Notes: generated by a model not told the origin, from the sequence alone. 52,500 bases of DNA from Glandiceps talaboti (GCF_964340395.1 NC_135554.1:3302975-3355474), one strand, 5' to 3'; counted from the stretch's first letter, positions 1 through 13,261 are shown. A program made the numbers and translations.

Positions 1-1148
1 TATATCTACCTATAGCAATGAAATACAATGTATATCTGTCTATAGCAATGAAATACAATGTATATCTACCTATAGCAATGAAATACAATGTATATCTACC
101 TATAGCAATGAAATACAATGTATATCTACCTATAGCAATGAAATACAATGCATATCTGTCTATAGCAATAAAATGCAATGTATATCTACCTATAGCAATA
201 AAATACAATGTATATCTACCTATAGCAATAAAATACAATGTATATCTACCTATAGCAATGAAATACAATGTATATCTACCTATAGCAATGAAATACAATG
301 TATATCTGTCTATAGCAATAAAATACAATGTATATCTACCTATAGCAATGAAATACAATGTATATCTGTCTATAGCAATAATACAATGTATATCTACCTA
401 TAGCAATGGAATACAATGTATATCTGTCTATAGCAATGGAATACAATGTATATCTGTCTATAGCAATGGAATACAATGTATGTCTGTCTATAGCAATGAA
501 AAATTATGTATATCTGTCTATAGCAATACAATACAATGTATATCTGTCTATAGCAATAAAATACAATGTATATCTACCTATAGCAATACAATACAATGTA
601 TATATGTCTATAGCAATGAAATATTATGTATATCTACCTATAGCAATACAATACAATGTATATTTGTCTATAGCAATGAAATACAATGTATATTTGTCTA
701 TAGCAATGAAATACAATGTATATTTGTCTATAGCAATGAAATACAATGTATGTCTGTCTATAGCAATGGAATACAATGTATGTCTGTCTATAGCAATGAA
801 ATACAATGTATATCTACCTATAGCAATGAAATACAATGTATATCTACCTATAGCAATGAAATACAATGTATATTTGTCTATAGCAATGAAATACAATGTA
901 TGTCTGTCTATAGCAATGAAATACAATGTATATTTGTCTATAGCAATGAAATACAATGTATGTCTGTCTATAGCAATGAAATACAATGTATATCTGTCTA
1001 TAGCAATGAAATACAATGTATGTCTGTCTATAGCAATGAAATACAATGTATGTCTGTCTATAGCAATGAAATACAATGTATGTCTGTCTATAGCAATTGA
1101 AATACAATGTATTTATCCATAACAATGATATAAAATGTATATCTGTCA
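1..1148. repeat. 30-bp minisatellite, about 38 units, cut by the left window edge
   Basis: Direct tandem repeat with a 30-bp unit (representative unit 61-90). Each unit contains the constant core CTATAGCAATGAAATACAAT, followed by a variable TATATCTACC or TATATCTGTC. A 2-bp deletion near 379-381 shifts the register. Common variants are CTACC/CTGTC/TTGTC, TATATC/TATGTC and AATGAAAT/AATAAAAT. From about 660 onward TATTTG and TGTCTG variants tend to alternate, which hints at a 60-bp dimer. The last two units (about 1090-1148) are decayed. Because 30 is a multiple of three, open frames reading a 10-residue unit (KYNVYLPIAM) run through on both strands. I regard them as by-products. Confidence 0.97.
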
Positions 1149-1962
1149 CACACAAGTACATGGATTATCACAAATGCAGTAGATCTTTGCTGAATTTCAA
1201 TACGGCCGTAATAATGTTGTATGTATGCACCATAGAAACCAATTCAAAGCCCAACCCTCGGGCAACCAGATTATGAGTGTAACCGGGGAGTGTAACAATA
1301 TTGAATATAAATTCGAACCATAGAGTAGGGTCTAGTTAGAACCTAGGTGCGAACCTTACGGTGGAGTTAACAGTTTAAGCATACATTCCTCACTGTGTAC
1401 ATCACGAACGGTTTATTTAGCCCTATTGACAATAACAATGACAGGTGTACTGCGTTGCCGTTCATCTTATTCGTTTCACCCAAATGTTTTAATTCATTCA
1501 AGCAAACGGAAAGATACGGGCACAGAGAACGGCTGTCAAAACGTTTGTTTATTTCGGGTCGATTGTGTCGTTCTTAAGTAAACATGAGGTTGAGAGTCGA
1601 CAAATTTACATTGAGTAGCGAAGTGAACTTTGAAAATTGCGAGTCGCATGTCAATGTTTCAGTTTATACTGTAAGCTTATAATTAGACACGGCAAAACAA
1701 GCTGGGAGCCTCAGGCAACACTATTCACAGCTATTTGTTACAGCTCCCAATTAAACGGATGATAGGTAGACGACGAACGCTTGCACACAATTTGAATGAC
1801 AGGCTTGCTATGCAACTGACAATCCAACTTTAATAACTCATTACTTGGGTACACCGCATATGCAACTAACACCAACTATTAATACATATATTCATATATA
1901 CATTTTTAAATCCTGATATTATTCTATACAGTTCTTCACAGGAATATATATACGATACTTTA
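1149..1962. other. Unique sequence, no gene recognised
   Basis: Non-repetitive AT-rich spacer between the 30-bp array and the tetranucleotide tract. A 60-codon open frame at 1395-1577 has no recognisable domain and no supporting context, so it is not called. No RNA gene is visible. Confidence 0.6.
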
Positions 1963-2100
<138 letters not shown>

Positions 2101-2339
2101 AGAGGGTATTTTTGATTGCATATCCTAAACCCCAGTAGCTAATTATTATTAACTCACGTTGCGTCGTTAATCTCATTGAAATCTACCCAACTCTTAATTA
2201 CTGGTTAATTAAAATTCGTCAACCTTATTAACATAACTTTCATAGCAACCATCATTATTATCTCCATTTCATCACATGTATACAGTAATCTAATGATTTA
2301 TAACTAACAAAGTGCCAAATTAAAATTCATTGCTGATAG

Positions 2340-3262
2340 CAATGTTCAGGCATTCAGATAGTAATATTCAGGCATTCAGATAATAATATTCAGGCATTCA
2401 GATAGGGAGATTGAGGCATTCAGATAGGGAGATTAAGGCATTCAGATAGGGAGATTGAGGCATTCAGATAGGGAGATTGAGGCTTTCAGATAGTAATATT
2501 CAGGCATTCAGATAGGGATATTGAGGCATTCAGATAGGGAGATTGAGACATTCAGATAGGGAGATTGAGGCATTCAGATAGGGCGATTGAGACATTCAGA
2601 TAGGGAGATTGAGGCATTCAGATAGGGAGATTGAGACATTCAGATAGGGAGATTGAGACATTCAGATAGGGAGATTGAGACATTCAGATTGGGAGATTGA
2701 GGCATTCAGATAGGGAGATTGAGACATTCAGATAGGGAGATTGAGACATTCAGATAGGGAGATTGAGGCATTCAGATAGGGAGATTGAGGCATTCAGATA
2801 GGGAGATTGAGACATTCAGATAGGGAGATTGAGGCATTCAGATAGGGAGATTGAGACATTCAGATAGGGAGATTGAGACATTCAGATAGGGAGATTGAGG
2901 CATTCAGATAGGGAGATTGAGGCATTCAGATAGGGAGATTGAGGCATTCAGATAGGGAGATTGAGACATTCAGATAGGGATATTGAGGCATTCAGATAGG
3001 GAGGTTCAGACATTCAGATAGGGAGATTGAGACATTCAGATAGGGAGATTGACTAATTCAGATAGGGAGATTGAGGCATTCAGATAGGGAGATTGAGACA
3101 TTCAGATAGGGAGATTGAGGCATTCAGATAGGGAGATTGGGACATTCAGATAGGGATATTGAGGCATTCAGATAGGGAGGTTCAGACATTCAGATAGGGA
3201 GATTGATACATTCAGATAGGGAGATTGACTAATTCAGATAGGGAGATTGACTAATTCAGATA
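2340..3262. repeat. 22-bp minisatellite A, about 41 units
   Basis: Direct repeat whose unit contains ATTCAGATAGGGAGATTGAG plus a variable GC/AC (representative unit 2760-2781). The first few units carry TAGTAATATTCAGG instead of TAGGGAGATTGAGG, so they look like older, less homogenised members. Variants include GAGGC/GAGAC and, near 3050 and 3230, GACTAA. A block around 2975-3060 (GATATTGAGG, then GAGGTTCAGAC, then GACTAATTC) recurs around 3147-3240, which suggests local duplication of several units. Confidence 0.96.
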
Positions 3263-3368
3263 GTGCCAAGGGTCTCTTCTAATTAGTATTGTAGTCACAT
3301 ATAATGATTACAGTAGTCACATGTATTGTACTTGATGTCTAACAATTAACAAAGTCTCTTCTAATGTC

Positions 3369-5300
3369 GAGTATTGTAGTTATGTGTCTATCCAGTATTG
3401 TAGTTATGTCTATCGAGTATTGTGGTTATGTCTATCCAGTATTGTAGTTATGTCTATCCAGTATTGTAGTTATGTCTATCCAGTATTGTAGTTATGTCTA
3501 TCCAGTATTGTAGTTATGTCTATCCAGTATTGTAGTTATGTCTATCCAGTATTGTAGTTACGTCTATCCAGTATTGTAGTTATGTCTATCCAGTATTGTA
3601 GTTACATCTATCCAGTATTGTAGTTATGTCTATCCAGTATTGTAGTTATGTCTATCCAGTATTGTAGTTACATCTATCCAGTATTGTAGTTATGTCTATC
3701 CAGTATTGTAGTTATGTCTATCCAGTATTGTAGTTATGTCTATCCAGTATTGTAGTTATGTCTATCCAGTATTGTAGTTACATCTATCCAGTATTGTAGT
3801 TATGTCTATCCAGTATTGTAGTTATGTCTATCCAGTATTGTAGTTACATCTATCCAGTATTGTAGTTATGTCTATCCAGTATTGTAGTTATGTCTATCCA
3901 ATTGTAGTTACATCTATCCAGTATTGTAGTTAAGTCTATCGAGTATTGTAGTTAAGTCTATCGAGTATTGTAGTTACATCTATCCAGTATTGTAGTTACA
4001 TCTATCCAGTATTGTAGTTACATCTATCCAGTATTGTAGTTATGTCTATCCAGTATTGTAGTTACATCTATCCAGTATTGTAGTTACGTCTATCCAGTAT
4101 TGTAGTTACGTCTATCCAGTATTGTAGTTATGTCTATCCAGTATTGTAGTTATGTCTATCCAGTATTGTAGTTACGTCTATCCAGTATTGTAGTTACGTC
4201 TATCCAGTATTGTAGTTACGTCTATCCAGTATTGTAGTTACGTCTATCCAGTATTGTAGTTACATCTATCCAGTATTGTAGTTATGTCTATCCAGTATTG
4301 TAGTTATGTCTATCCAGTATTGTAGTTACGTCTATCCAGTATTGTAGTTATGTCTATCCAGTATTGTAGTTATGTCTATCCAGTATTGTAGTTATGTCTA
4401 TCCAGTATTGTAGTTATGTCTATCCAGTATTGTAGTTATGTCTATCCAGTATTGTAGTTACATATATCCAGTATTGTAGTTATGTCTATCCAGTATTGTA
4501 GTTATGTCTATCCAGTATTGTAATTACGTCTATCCAGTATTGTAGTTATGTCTATCCAGTATTGTAGTTACATCTATCCAGTATTGTAGTTATGTCTATC
4601 CAGTATTGTAGTTATGTCTATCCAGTATTGTAGTTATGTCTATCCAGTATTGTAGTTATGTCTATCCAGTATTGTAGTTACATCTATCCAGTATTGTAGT
4701 TATGTCTATCCAGTATTGTAGTTATGTCTATCCAGTATTGTAGTTACATCTATCCAGTATTGTAGTTATGTCTATCCAGTATTGTAGTTATGTCTATCCA
4801 GTATTGTAGTTATGTCTATCCAGTATTGTAGTTACATCTATCCAGTATTGTAGTTATGTCTATCCAGTATTGTAGTTATGTCTATCCAGTATTGTAGTTA
4901 CATCTATCCAGTATTGTAGTTATGTCTATCCAGTATTGTAGTTATGTCTATCCAGTATTGTAGTTATGTCTATCCAGTATTGTAGTTACATCTATCCAGT
5001 ATTGTAGTTATGTCTATCCAGTATTGTAGTTATGTCTATCCAGTATTGTAGTTATGTCTATCCAGTATTGTAGTTATGTCTATCCAGTATTGTAGTTATG
5101 TCTATCGAGTATTGCGGTTACGTCTATCGCGTATTGTTGTTATGTCTATCGAATATTGTAGTCATGTCTATCGAGTATTGTAGTTATGTCTGAGTATTGT
5201 AGTTACGTCTATCCAGTATTGTAGTTATGTATATCCAGTATTGTAATCACGTCTATCGAGTATTGTAGTGGCATCTATCGAATATTCAGTGTAGTCACGT
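3369..5300. repeat. 22-bp minisatellite B, about 87 units
   Basis: Direct repeat with core CTATCCAGTATTGTAGTTA followed by TGT, CGT or CAT (representative unit 4384-4405). The trinucleotide after GTTA is the main variable site, and runs such as CAT-TGT-TGT recur, giving local 66-bp higher-order periodicity. The spacer at 3263-3368 contains TCTCTTCTAAT twice, each time followed by AGTATTGTAG or GAGTATTGTAG. This looks like the pre-amplification form of the unit. The array decays after about 5100, with GAGTATTG and CGCGTATTG forms. Confidence 0.96.
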
Positions 5301-6494
5301 CAGTTTCAAAAAGTTGTCTGTTTTTCTGTGTAGACATGCAAAAACCCACGTTACTTCGTCATATTCTTAAACTGTCACCAGTTCTTGGCAGGTTGTTCAA
5401 ATCTATAAAACAGAAATTTCCCACGGGAAGTGGATCAATTCCAGGTCCGAGATTAAGTTCTCACGTCAGGTATTCATCCTATAATGTAATTAAATTTTGC
5501 CAATCAATCAATCAAAAATAGTGTATGTCGCATAAACACTGGGTTCAGCTGATCTACACAATATAATTTTTAGACACTGTTACAAACAACTTTCGTGGAT
5601 TGATTCATTCTGAGGTTTGCATAGAGAGGGTATAGCCTCATTTGAATTGTCTCATATAAATTTGATAACTATCATCCAATCAAATTATCTGAAATACACC
5701 AAATGTGTTTACCACTGATATGTTAGATGTTAGATCAACAATTAATAAAAAAAACCTTTCTGTTGTCCAGAATGTTTGCAGATATCTGGTATTACCATAA
5801 AGTCCGGATGTTTTCACAATTAGTAAAGATCCAATGGTGAAATAGCTAAAGACAGTGATCGGGATTGTTGTAAGTAATTGATATTAGGTATAACAGTAAA
5901 GTGTAAGTGACATAAACAACGGATGTGACTCATAAAATAATGTAATATAGCTATATAGGAGTCCCTAATGTGAATCAAATGACGGATGTATAGTTAACAT
6001 GGAACCATCACTTATCTGAATCTGATATTCGCCTACGGCGTTACTATACTTTTATCATGGTTATGAAAACATCCCAGATACTACAGTTATTTTTACTGAT
6101 GTCGACTCATTAATCAATATGTGAGCTTATAAGAACCTTTGTGATTTGTGATTTATTGAAAAAAATCCCTTGCCAGTTTTTATCCCAATTAATCATATAA
6201 ATTTGCACTGTTAATTATTTCTTCAAAACAAAATGTTTTTGTCAATTTGTCCCTTAAAAGGTCAACACAATATAGTAATAAGATATTGAGATTTACATAA
6301 CGATATAATAGATTGAGTTTATTAGTGCAATCACAACTACGATCATTACCTATGAATACTTTGGCAAAGAACGCTGTATATTTTTAGACATCAACTTATG
6401 TCATCATAATCATAAATAACTGTTACCTTAGACTGCAGGGATTGTGACAGATTACATCATGAACAAATTAAACTATAAATCATAATTCTATAAT
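5301..6494. other. Unique AT-rich spacer; possible retroposon tail near 5500
   Basis: No gene is recognised. A 61-codon open frame (5336-5521) ends in a short CAAT repeat at about 5499-5515 (CCAATCAATCAATCAA). Short tails of this type are common at the 3' ends of non-LTR retroposons, so this could be a small retroposon fragment. I see no protein motif to support it. The rest of the stretch shows nothing. Confidence 0.4.
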
Positions 6495-9400
6495 CTGACT
6501 CTACACAGCCATGTATTCCTCTCTTAGCGCTTTGTATTGACTCTGTACAGCCATGTATTCATCTCTTAGTGCTTTGTACCGACTCTGTACAGCCATGGAT
6601 TCCTCTCTTAGTGCTTTGTACCGACTCTGTACAGCCATGGATTCCTCTCTTAGTGCTTTGTATTGACTCTATACAGCCATGCATTCATCTCTTAGCGCTT
6701 TGTATTGACTCTATACAGCCATGTATTCCTCTCTTAGCGCTTTGTATTGACTCTGTACAGCCATATATTCATCTCTTAGCTCTTTGTATTGACTCTATAC
6801 AGCCATATATTCCTCTCTTAGCTCTTTGTATTGACTCTATACAGCCATATATTCATCTCCTAGCTCTTTGTATTGACACTGTACAGCCATATATTCCTCT
6901 CTTAGCTCTTTGTATTGACTCTATACAGCCATGTATTCATCTCTTAGCTCTTTGTATTGACTCTATACAGCCATATATTCCTCTCTTAGCTCTTTGTATT
7001 GACTCTATACAGCCATATATTCCTCTCTTAGCTCTTTGTATTGACTCTGTACAGCCATGTATTCCTCTCTTAGCTCTTTGTATTGACTCTATACAGCCAT
7101 GTATTCATCTCTTAGCTCTTTGTATTGACTCTATACAGCCATGTATTCATCTCTTAGCGCTTTGTATTGACTCTGTACAGCCATGTATTCCTCTCTTAGC
7201 TCTTTGTATTGACTCTGTACAGCCATGTATTCATCTCTTAGCGCTTTGTACTGACTCTGTACAGCCATGTATTCCTCTCTTAGCTCTTTGTATTGACTCT
7301 ATACAGCCATGTATTCCTCTCTTAGCTCTTTGTATTGACTCTGTACAGCCATGTATTCATCTCCTAGCGCTTTGTACTGACTCTGTACAGCCATGTATTC
7401 CTCTCTTAGCGCTTTGTACCGACTCTGTACAGCCATGTATTCCTCTCTTAGCTCTTTGTATTGACTATATACAGCCATGTATTCCTCTCTTAGTGCTTTG
7501 TACTGACTATATACAGCCATGTATTCCTCTCTTAGCTCTTTGTATTGACTCTATACAGCCATGTATTCCTCTCTTAGTGCTTTGTATTGACTCTATACAG
7601 CCATGTATTCCTCTCTTAGCTCTTTGTATTGACTCTATACAGCCATGTATTCCTCTCTTAGCGCTTTGTACTGACTCTATACAGCCATATATTCCTCTCT
7701 TAGCTCTTTGTATTGACTCTATACAGCCATATATTCCTCTCTTAGCTCTTTGTATTGACTCTATACAGCCATGTATTCATCTCTTAGTGCTTTGTACTGA
7801 CTCTATACAGCCATGTATTCATCTCCTAGCGCTCTGTACTGACTCTGTACAGCCATGTATTCCTCTCTTAGCTCTTTGTATTGACTATATACAGCCATGT
7901 ATTCCTCTCTTAGCTCTTTGTACTGACTCTATACAGCCATGTATTCCTCTCTTAGCGCTTTGTACTGACTCTATACAGCCATGTATTCCTCTCTTATCTC
8001 TTTGTATTGACTCTGTACAGCCATATATTCCTCTCTTAGCTCTTTGTATTGACTCTATACAGCCATATATTCCTCTCTTAGCTCTTTGTATTGACTCTAT
8101 ACAGCCATGTATTCATCTCTTAGCGCTTTGTATTGACTCTATACAGCCATGTATTCATCTCTTAACGCTTTGTATTGACTCTATACAGCCATGTATTCAT
8201 CTCTTAACGCTTTGTATTGACTCTATACAGCCATGTATTCATCTCTTAACGCTTTGTATTGACTCTATACAGCCATGTATTCATCTCTTAGCTCTTTGTA
8301 TTGACTCTATACAGCCATATATTCCTCTCTTAGCGCTTTGTATTGACTCTGTACAGCCATGTATTCCTCTCTTAGCTCTTTGTATTGACTCTATACAGCC
8401 ATATATTCCTCTCTTAGCGCTTTGTATTGACTCTATACAGCCATATATTCCTCTCTTAGCTCTTTGTATTGACTCTATACAGCCATGTATTCCTCTCTTA
8501 GCTCATTGTATTGACTCTGTACAGCCATATATTCCTCTCTTAGCTCTTTGTATTGACTCTGTACAGCCATGTATTCCTCTCTTAGCGCTTTGTATTGACT
8601 CTATACAGCCATATATTCCTCTCTTAGCTCTTTGTATTGACTCTGTACAGCCATGTATTCCTCTCTTAGCTCTTTGTATTGACTCTGTACAGCCATATAT
8701 TCCTCTCTTAGCTCTTTGTATTGACTCTGTACAGCCATATATTCCTCTCTTAGCGCTTTGTATTGACTCTGTACAGCCATGTATTCCTCTCTTAGCTCTT
8801 TGTATTGACTCTATACAGCATGTATTCCTCTCTTAGCGCTTTGTACTGACTATATACAGCCATGTATTCCTCTCTTAGCTCTTTGTATTGACTCTATACA
8901 GCCATGTATTCCTCTCTTAGCGCTTTGTATTGACTCTATACAGCTATGTATTCATCTCCTAGCGCTTTGTACTGACTCTGTACAGCCATATATTCCTCTC
9001 TTAGCGCTTTGTATTGACTCTGTACAGCCATGTATTCCTCTCAGCGCTTTGTATTGACTCTGTACAGCCATGTATTCCTCTCTTAGCTCTTTGTATTGAC
9101 TCTATACAGCCATATATTCCTCTCTTAGCTCTTTGTATTGACTCTATACAGCCATGTATTCCTCTCTTAGCTCTTTGTATTGACTCTATACAGCCATGTA
9201 TTCATCTCTTAGCTCTTTGTATTGACTCTATACAGCCATGTATTCCTCTCTTAGCTCTTTGTATTGACTCTATACAGCCATGTATTCCTCTCTTAGCTCT
9301 TTGTATTGACTCTATACAGCCATGTATTCCTCTCTTAGCTCTTTGTACTGACTCTATACAGCCATGTATTCCTCTCTTAGCTCTTTGTATTGACTCTATA

Positions 9401-9567
9401 CAGCCATGTATTCCTCTCTTAGCTCTTTGTATTGACTCTATACAGCCATGTATTCCTCTCTTAGCTCTTTGTATTGACTCTATACAGCCATATATTCCTC
9501 TCTTAGCTCTTTGTATTGACTCTGTACAGCCATATATTCCTCTCTTAGCTCTTTGTATTGACTCTAT
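6495..9567. repeat. 42-bp minisatellite, about 73 units
   Basis: Direct repeat with a 42-bp unit (representative unit 6954-6995). It contains TTGACTCTATACAGCCATGT, then ATTCCTCTCTTAGCTCTTTG. Binary variant sites are CTATACAG/CTGTACAG, CATGTATT/CATATATT, TTCCTCT/TTCATCT, TAGCTCTT/TAGCGCTT and GTATTGAC/GTACTGAC. Only two small indels disturb the period: one base is lost near 8818 and two near 9036. Together they restore the frame. The forward strand is open for 755 codons with a 14-residue unit (LCIDSIQPCIPLLA). The reverse strand reads a charged 14-residue unit (see findings). The array stops abruptly at 9567, shortly before a LINE remnant. Confidence 0.97.
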
Positions 9568-9650
9568 TACAAACGGTGAAAATAACTATACTGACGAGAT
9601 TGTTGGATGTATAGATGGCGAGTCTTCATCATCAGCTTACCGTTAATTAG

Positions 9651-10235
9651 TTAGTTATTTTAGATAAACACCTCGATTGGTCAAAGCATATTCAGATAAT
9701 AAACTCCTCTGTAAGAACAAAAGTTGATATTTTGTTCAAATTAAATCATTTTGTACCTAAACATATTCTCAATCTCATATACAAATCTTTCATTCAACCA
9801 AACATCACCTATGTTGTTAAAGCATGGAAATCTACATATTCTTCACATCTGACATATATTCACAAGTCTCAAAAAATGGCAGTCAGAGCTATTACTTTTA
9901 GTTGTATCTCTGCACATTCTAACAATTTATTTAGTGAACTTCAAATTCTTGATATATTCAAATTACATAAACTCCAACTTTGTACTTTCATGTATGATTT
10001 ATTAACCAACAGGTTACCTCACCGTTTTACAGATTATTGTACTCCACCAGTTCATGAATATAGTACTAGGTTCAAGGATAGGGGAAATCTCCTTCTACCT
10101 AAAGTAATTACGTCTATAGGCAAGTTCGCAATAACTTACACAGGTACGGCTTTTTGGAAGAGTCTACCACCTGGCATCAGATCACAAAAATCTAGATCTT
10201 CATTTCGTGATTCTCTAAAAAAATACACTCATTAA
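9651..10235 (+). pseudogene. LINE ORF2 fragment: end of reverse transcriptase (thumb side) and C-terminus
   Basis: The open frame covers about 194 codons and has no internal stop. It begins LVILDKHLDWSKHI, as in the LINE stretch that follows the RT palm (the usual pattern is a G/V-I-x-x-D-x-x-L-x-W-x-x-H-I motif). It continues with NHFVPKHILNLIYKSFIQP and then a basic AVRAI stretch, corresponding to the family pattern LY-S-I-P-L-Y-G...QK-A-R-I. The end, TAFWKSLPPGIRSQKS plus FRDSLKKY, matches the usual C-terminal W-x-x-LP-x-x-IR...F-x-x-x-LK-x-Y pattern of CR1/Jockey-like elements. The catalytic RT motifs and the endonuclease are absent, so this is a dead fragment. The first ATG in the frame (9732) is internal. 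Clade assignment (CR1/Jockey group) is from memory of these patterns and is tentative. Confidence 0.82.
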
Positions 10236-10454
10236 AGACTATATCCATTAATTGTACATTTTGTATTTAACTATTTATTTTACACTACCCTCTAGTTACA
10301 TTACTTTAGTAATAATCTTGTATTAAACAGTTCAGTGTCTATGGGGTCAGACTTAACTAGCATTATACTATTTTTCTGACTCCCATTACCTAATAACCAA
10401 CCTTTGTCTACTTTATAGTATAAAATGTAAAATTTTCTTTTATCTAGTAATAAA
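9651..10454 (+). mobile_element. 5'-truncated non-LTR retrotransposon (LINE), 3' end with UTR
   Basis: This is the C-terminal coding end of a LINE (9651-10235) plus an AT-rich 3' region (10236-10454) that ends in TAATAAA directly before a (CT)n tract. The 5' side is lost: an in-frame TAG at 9648-9650 and about 80 bp of unassigned sequence separate it from the 42-bp array. 5' truncation is the usual fate of LINE copies made by target-primed reverse transcription. No clear target duplication was found. Confidence 0.8.
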
Positions 10455-11506
<1,052 letters not shown>

Positions 11507-11515
11507 GTACAAATA
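11507..11515. repeat. Left 9-bp target-site duplication (GTACAAATA)
   Basis: The same nine bases occur at 12456-12464, exactly outside the two inverted ends of the element at 11516-12455. A 9-bp duplication is typical of Mutator-like (MULE) insertions. Confidence 0.85.
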
Positions 11516-12455
11516 GGGTGACCCTAAAACGAATGACAACCGGAATGACTGAAAATGAATGACGCGCAACATTACAATATATAAACAGTGGAATGACACC
11601 CTTTTCTACATTTAGTTAGCTGAATGACACCCTCTGCAATGTTAAACAAGTGGAATGACAGCCGCCACTCTATAGCATAAGTGGAATGACAGCAATATCA
11701 ATGCTTTGAAACTGGAATGACAGCATTTACATTCAGTTAATCAAATGACACCCTCTGCACTGTTAAATGATGTCATTCCAGTTGCAATGCATAGTTATTG
11801 CTGTCATTTCACTTGTGCTTGAACAGCGGCTGTCATTCACTTTACAGTGCAGAGAGTGTCATTCAACTAACTGAATGTAGAAAAGGGTGTCATTCCTCTG
11901 TTTACATACTGTAAATGCTGTGGTTCCAGTTTCAAAGCATTGATATTGTTTTCATTCCACGTATGCTATATAGTGGCGGCTGTCATTCTACTTGTTTAAC
12001 AGTGCAGAGGGTGTCATTCAACTAACTGAATGTAGAAATGGATGTCATTACACTTATGCTATAGAGTGGCGGCTGTCATTCCACTTATGCTATAGAGTGG
12101 CGGCTGTCATTCCAGTTGTGCTATAGATTGGCGGCTGTCATTCCACTTATGCTATAGAGTGGCGGCTGTCATTCCATTTGTTTAACAGTGCAGAGGGTGT
12201 CATTCAACTAACTGAATGCTGAAAATTAAAGTGTGTCATACTGTAAATGCTGTCATTCCAGTTTCAAACCATTGGAAATGCCGTCATTCCACTTATGCTA
12301 TAGAGTGGCGGCTGTCATTCCACTTGCTTAAAAAGTGCAGAGGGCGTCATGCAACTAACTGAATGTAGAAAAGGGTGTCATTCCACTGTTTACATACTGT
12401 AAATGCTGTCATTCATTTTCTCTCATTCGGGTTGTCATTCGTTTTAGGGTTACCA
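11516..12455. mobile_element. Non-autonomous fold-back DNA transposon, MULE-like, 940 bp
   Basis: The terminal inverted repeats are 48 bp (11516-11563 and 12408-12455) and match at 43 of 48 positions by my hand alignment. They share the core CCCTAAAACGAATGACAAC. A 9-bp target duplication flanks the element. The interior has no coding capacity. It is built from short modules carrying GAATGACA on the left side (about 11516-11765) and the reverse complement TGTCATTC on the right side (about 11766-12455). The two sides form an uneven palindrome, with a left arm of about 250 bp and a right arm of about 690 bp in which modules are tandemly multiplied. Recurring modules include GTGGCGGCTGTCATTCCACT and GCAGAGGGTGTCATTCAACT. 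The 9-bp duplication and long inverted ends point to the Mutator superfamily; there is no transposase to prove it. Confidence 0.85.
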
Positions 12456-12464
12456 GTACAAATA
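12456..12464. repeat. Right 9-bp target-site duplication (GTACAAATA)
   Basis: Exact copy of 11507-11515, adjoining the right inverted repeat. Confidence 0.85.
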
Positions 12465-12778
12465 ATGAAGCCGACGACAGATGGTCTGCTCTGTACGATT
12501 ATGAACAGCTGTAAGCTAACTGTATCAAATGCCTAGAGCAAGACGGAGTATACGTTTATTTGTTATTATAATCGGACGATAATCAGCGACTGAAGTATAG
12601 TGTTTCCAATTTGTGATTTCTTTACGATTTTAGCGTTTGCAAAGACCTGTTAAATGCATGCATGCCGTTTATCATGATCATGACCCACGGCAGGTGGTCA
12701 ACTGCATACAACGTCATTTTTCCAAAACATCTGTTGCATAGTCAAATTATCATAAATTGTATTAAATGCCAAACCTTG
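12465..12778. other. Unique sequence, no gene recognised
   Basis: Short spacer between two DNA transposon remains. It contains ATGCATGCATGC at about 12656-12667. In the frame that crosses the reconstituted insertion site it stays open to a TAG near 12535 (see findings). Confidence 0.5.
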
Positions 12779-13156
12779 TTAGGCGTAAAAAAAATTGTAT
12801 GGTTCCGATTACATTCACTTTTAAAATAGATGGGGGGGGGGGTAGATTTTCTATTTTATTTTATTATATATTTTTTTCATATGTGTCTAGTTCAGGTTTT
12901 CCATTGTTTTCCAAATGGTCTCTGTGTTGTTTATTTCTTCCTATCAGATGTACAGCCATTACAGATTGGAAGAATGGTTTATATTGTCTTTTTAAGTTGA
13001 TGTCAATTTCCGCACCCACTATTTCTTGCGAGACTTCACGATTTTCGCGATTTTATTATTATTTTTCTAGAATACGTAAAAAAAAATTTAGGGTCGGCGT
13101 GAAAAACTAGGTGGGGTCAGGTAACCGAAACCAGACAACATTTTTTATTTGGCTTA
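12779..13156. mobile_element. Probable degraded MITE with imperfect inverted ends, about 380 bp
   Basis: The left end 12779-12812 (TTAGGCGT, an A run, then TTGTATGGTTCCGATTAC) is an imperfect inverted match to 13121-13156 (GTAACCGAAACCAGACAAC, T run, GGCTTA). The interior has a G10 tract (12832-12842) and a second A run near 13080. A 114-codon open frame lies across it but looks like low-complexity read-through. No target duplication was identified, so the family is unassigned. Confidence 0.45.
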
Positions 13157-13261
13157 ACAGTAATTTTGTGTTGGATGTTTTCTGAGAATGTGCGTTTTGT
13201 GTGTTTCATGCGACTCGAATGATGTGTGTACATGAAAATGGTGCAAGGAGTTCGAGATATA

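Noticed and set aside
1395-1577. 60-codon frame
   Set aside because: Short, no domain, no context. Such frames are expected by chance at this window size.
6569-9646. 755- and 210-codon forward frames over the 42-bp array
   Set aside because: By-products of a 42-bp period. The hydrophobic 14-residue repeat shows replacement variation, and the frame simply runs into flanking sequence.
12766-13110. 114-codon frame
   Set aside because: Lies across a probable MITE with G and A runs and has no recognisable domain.
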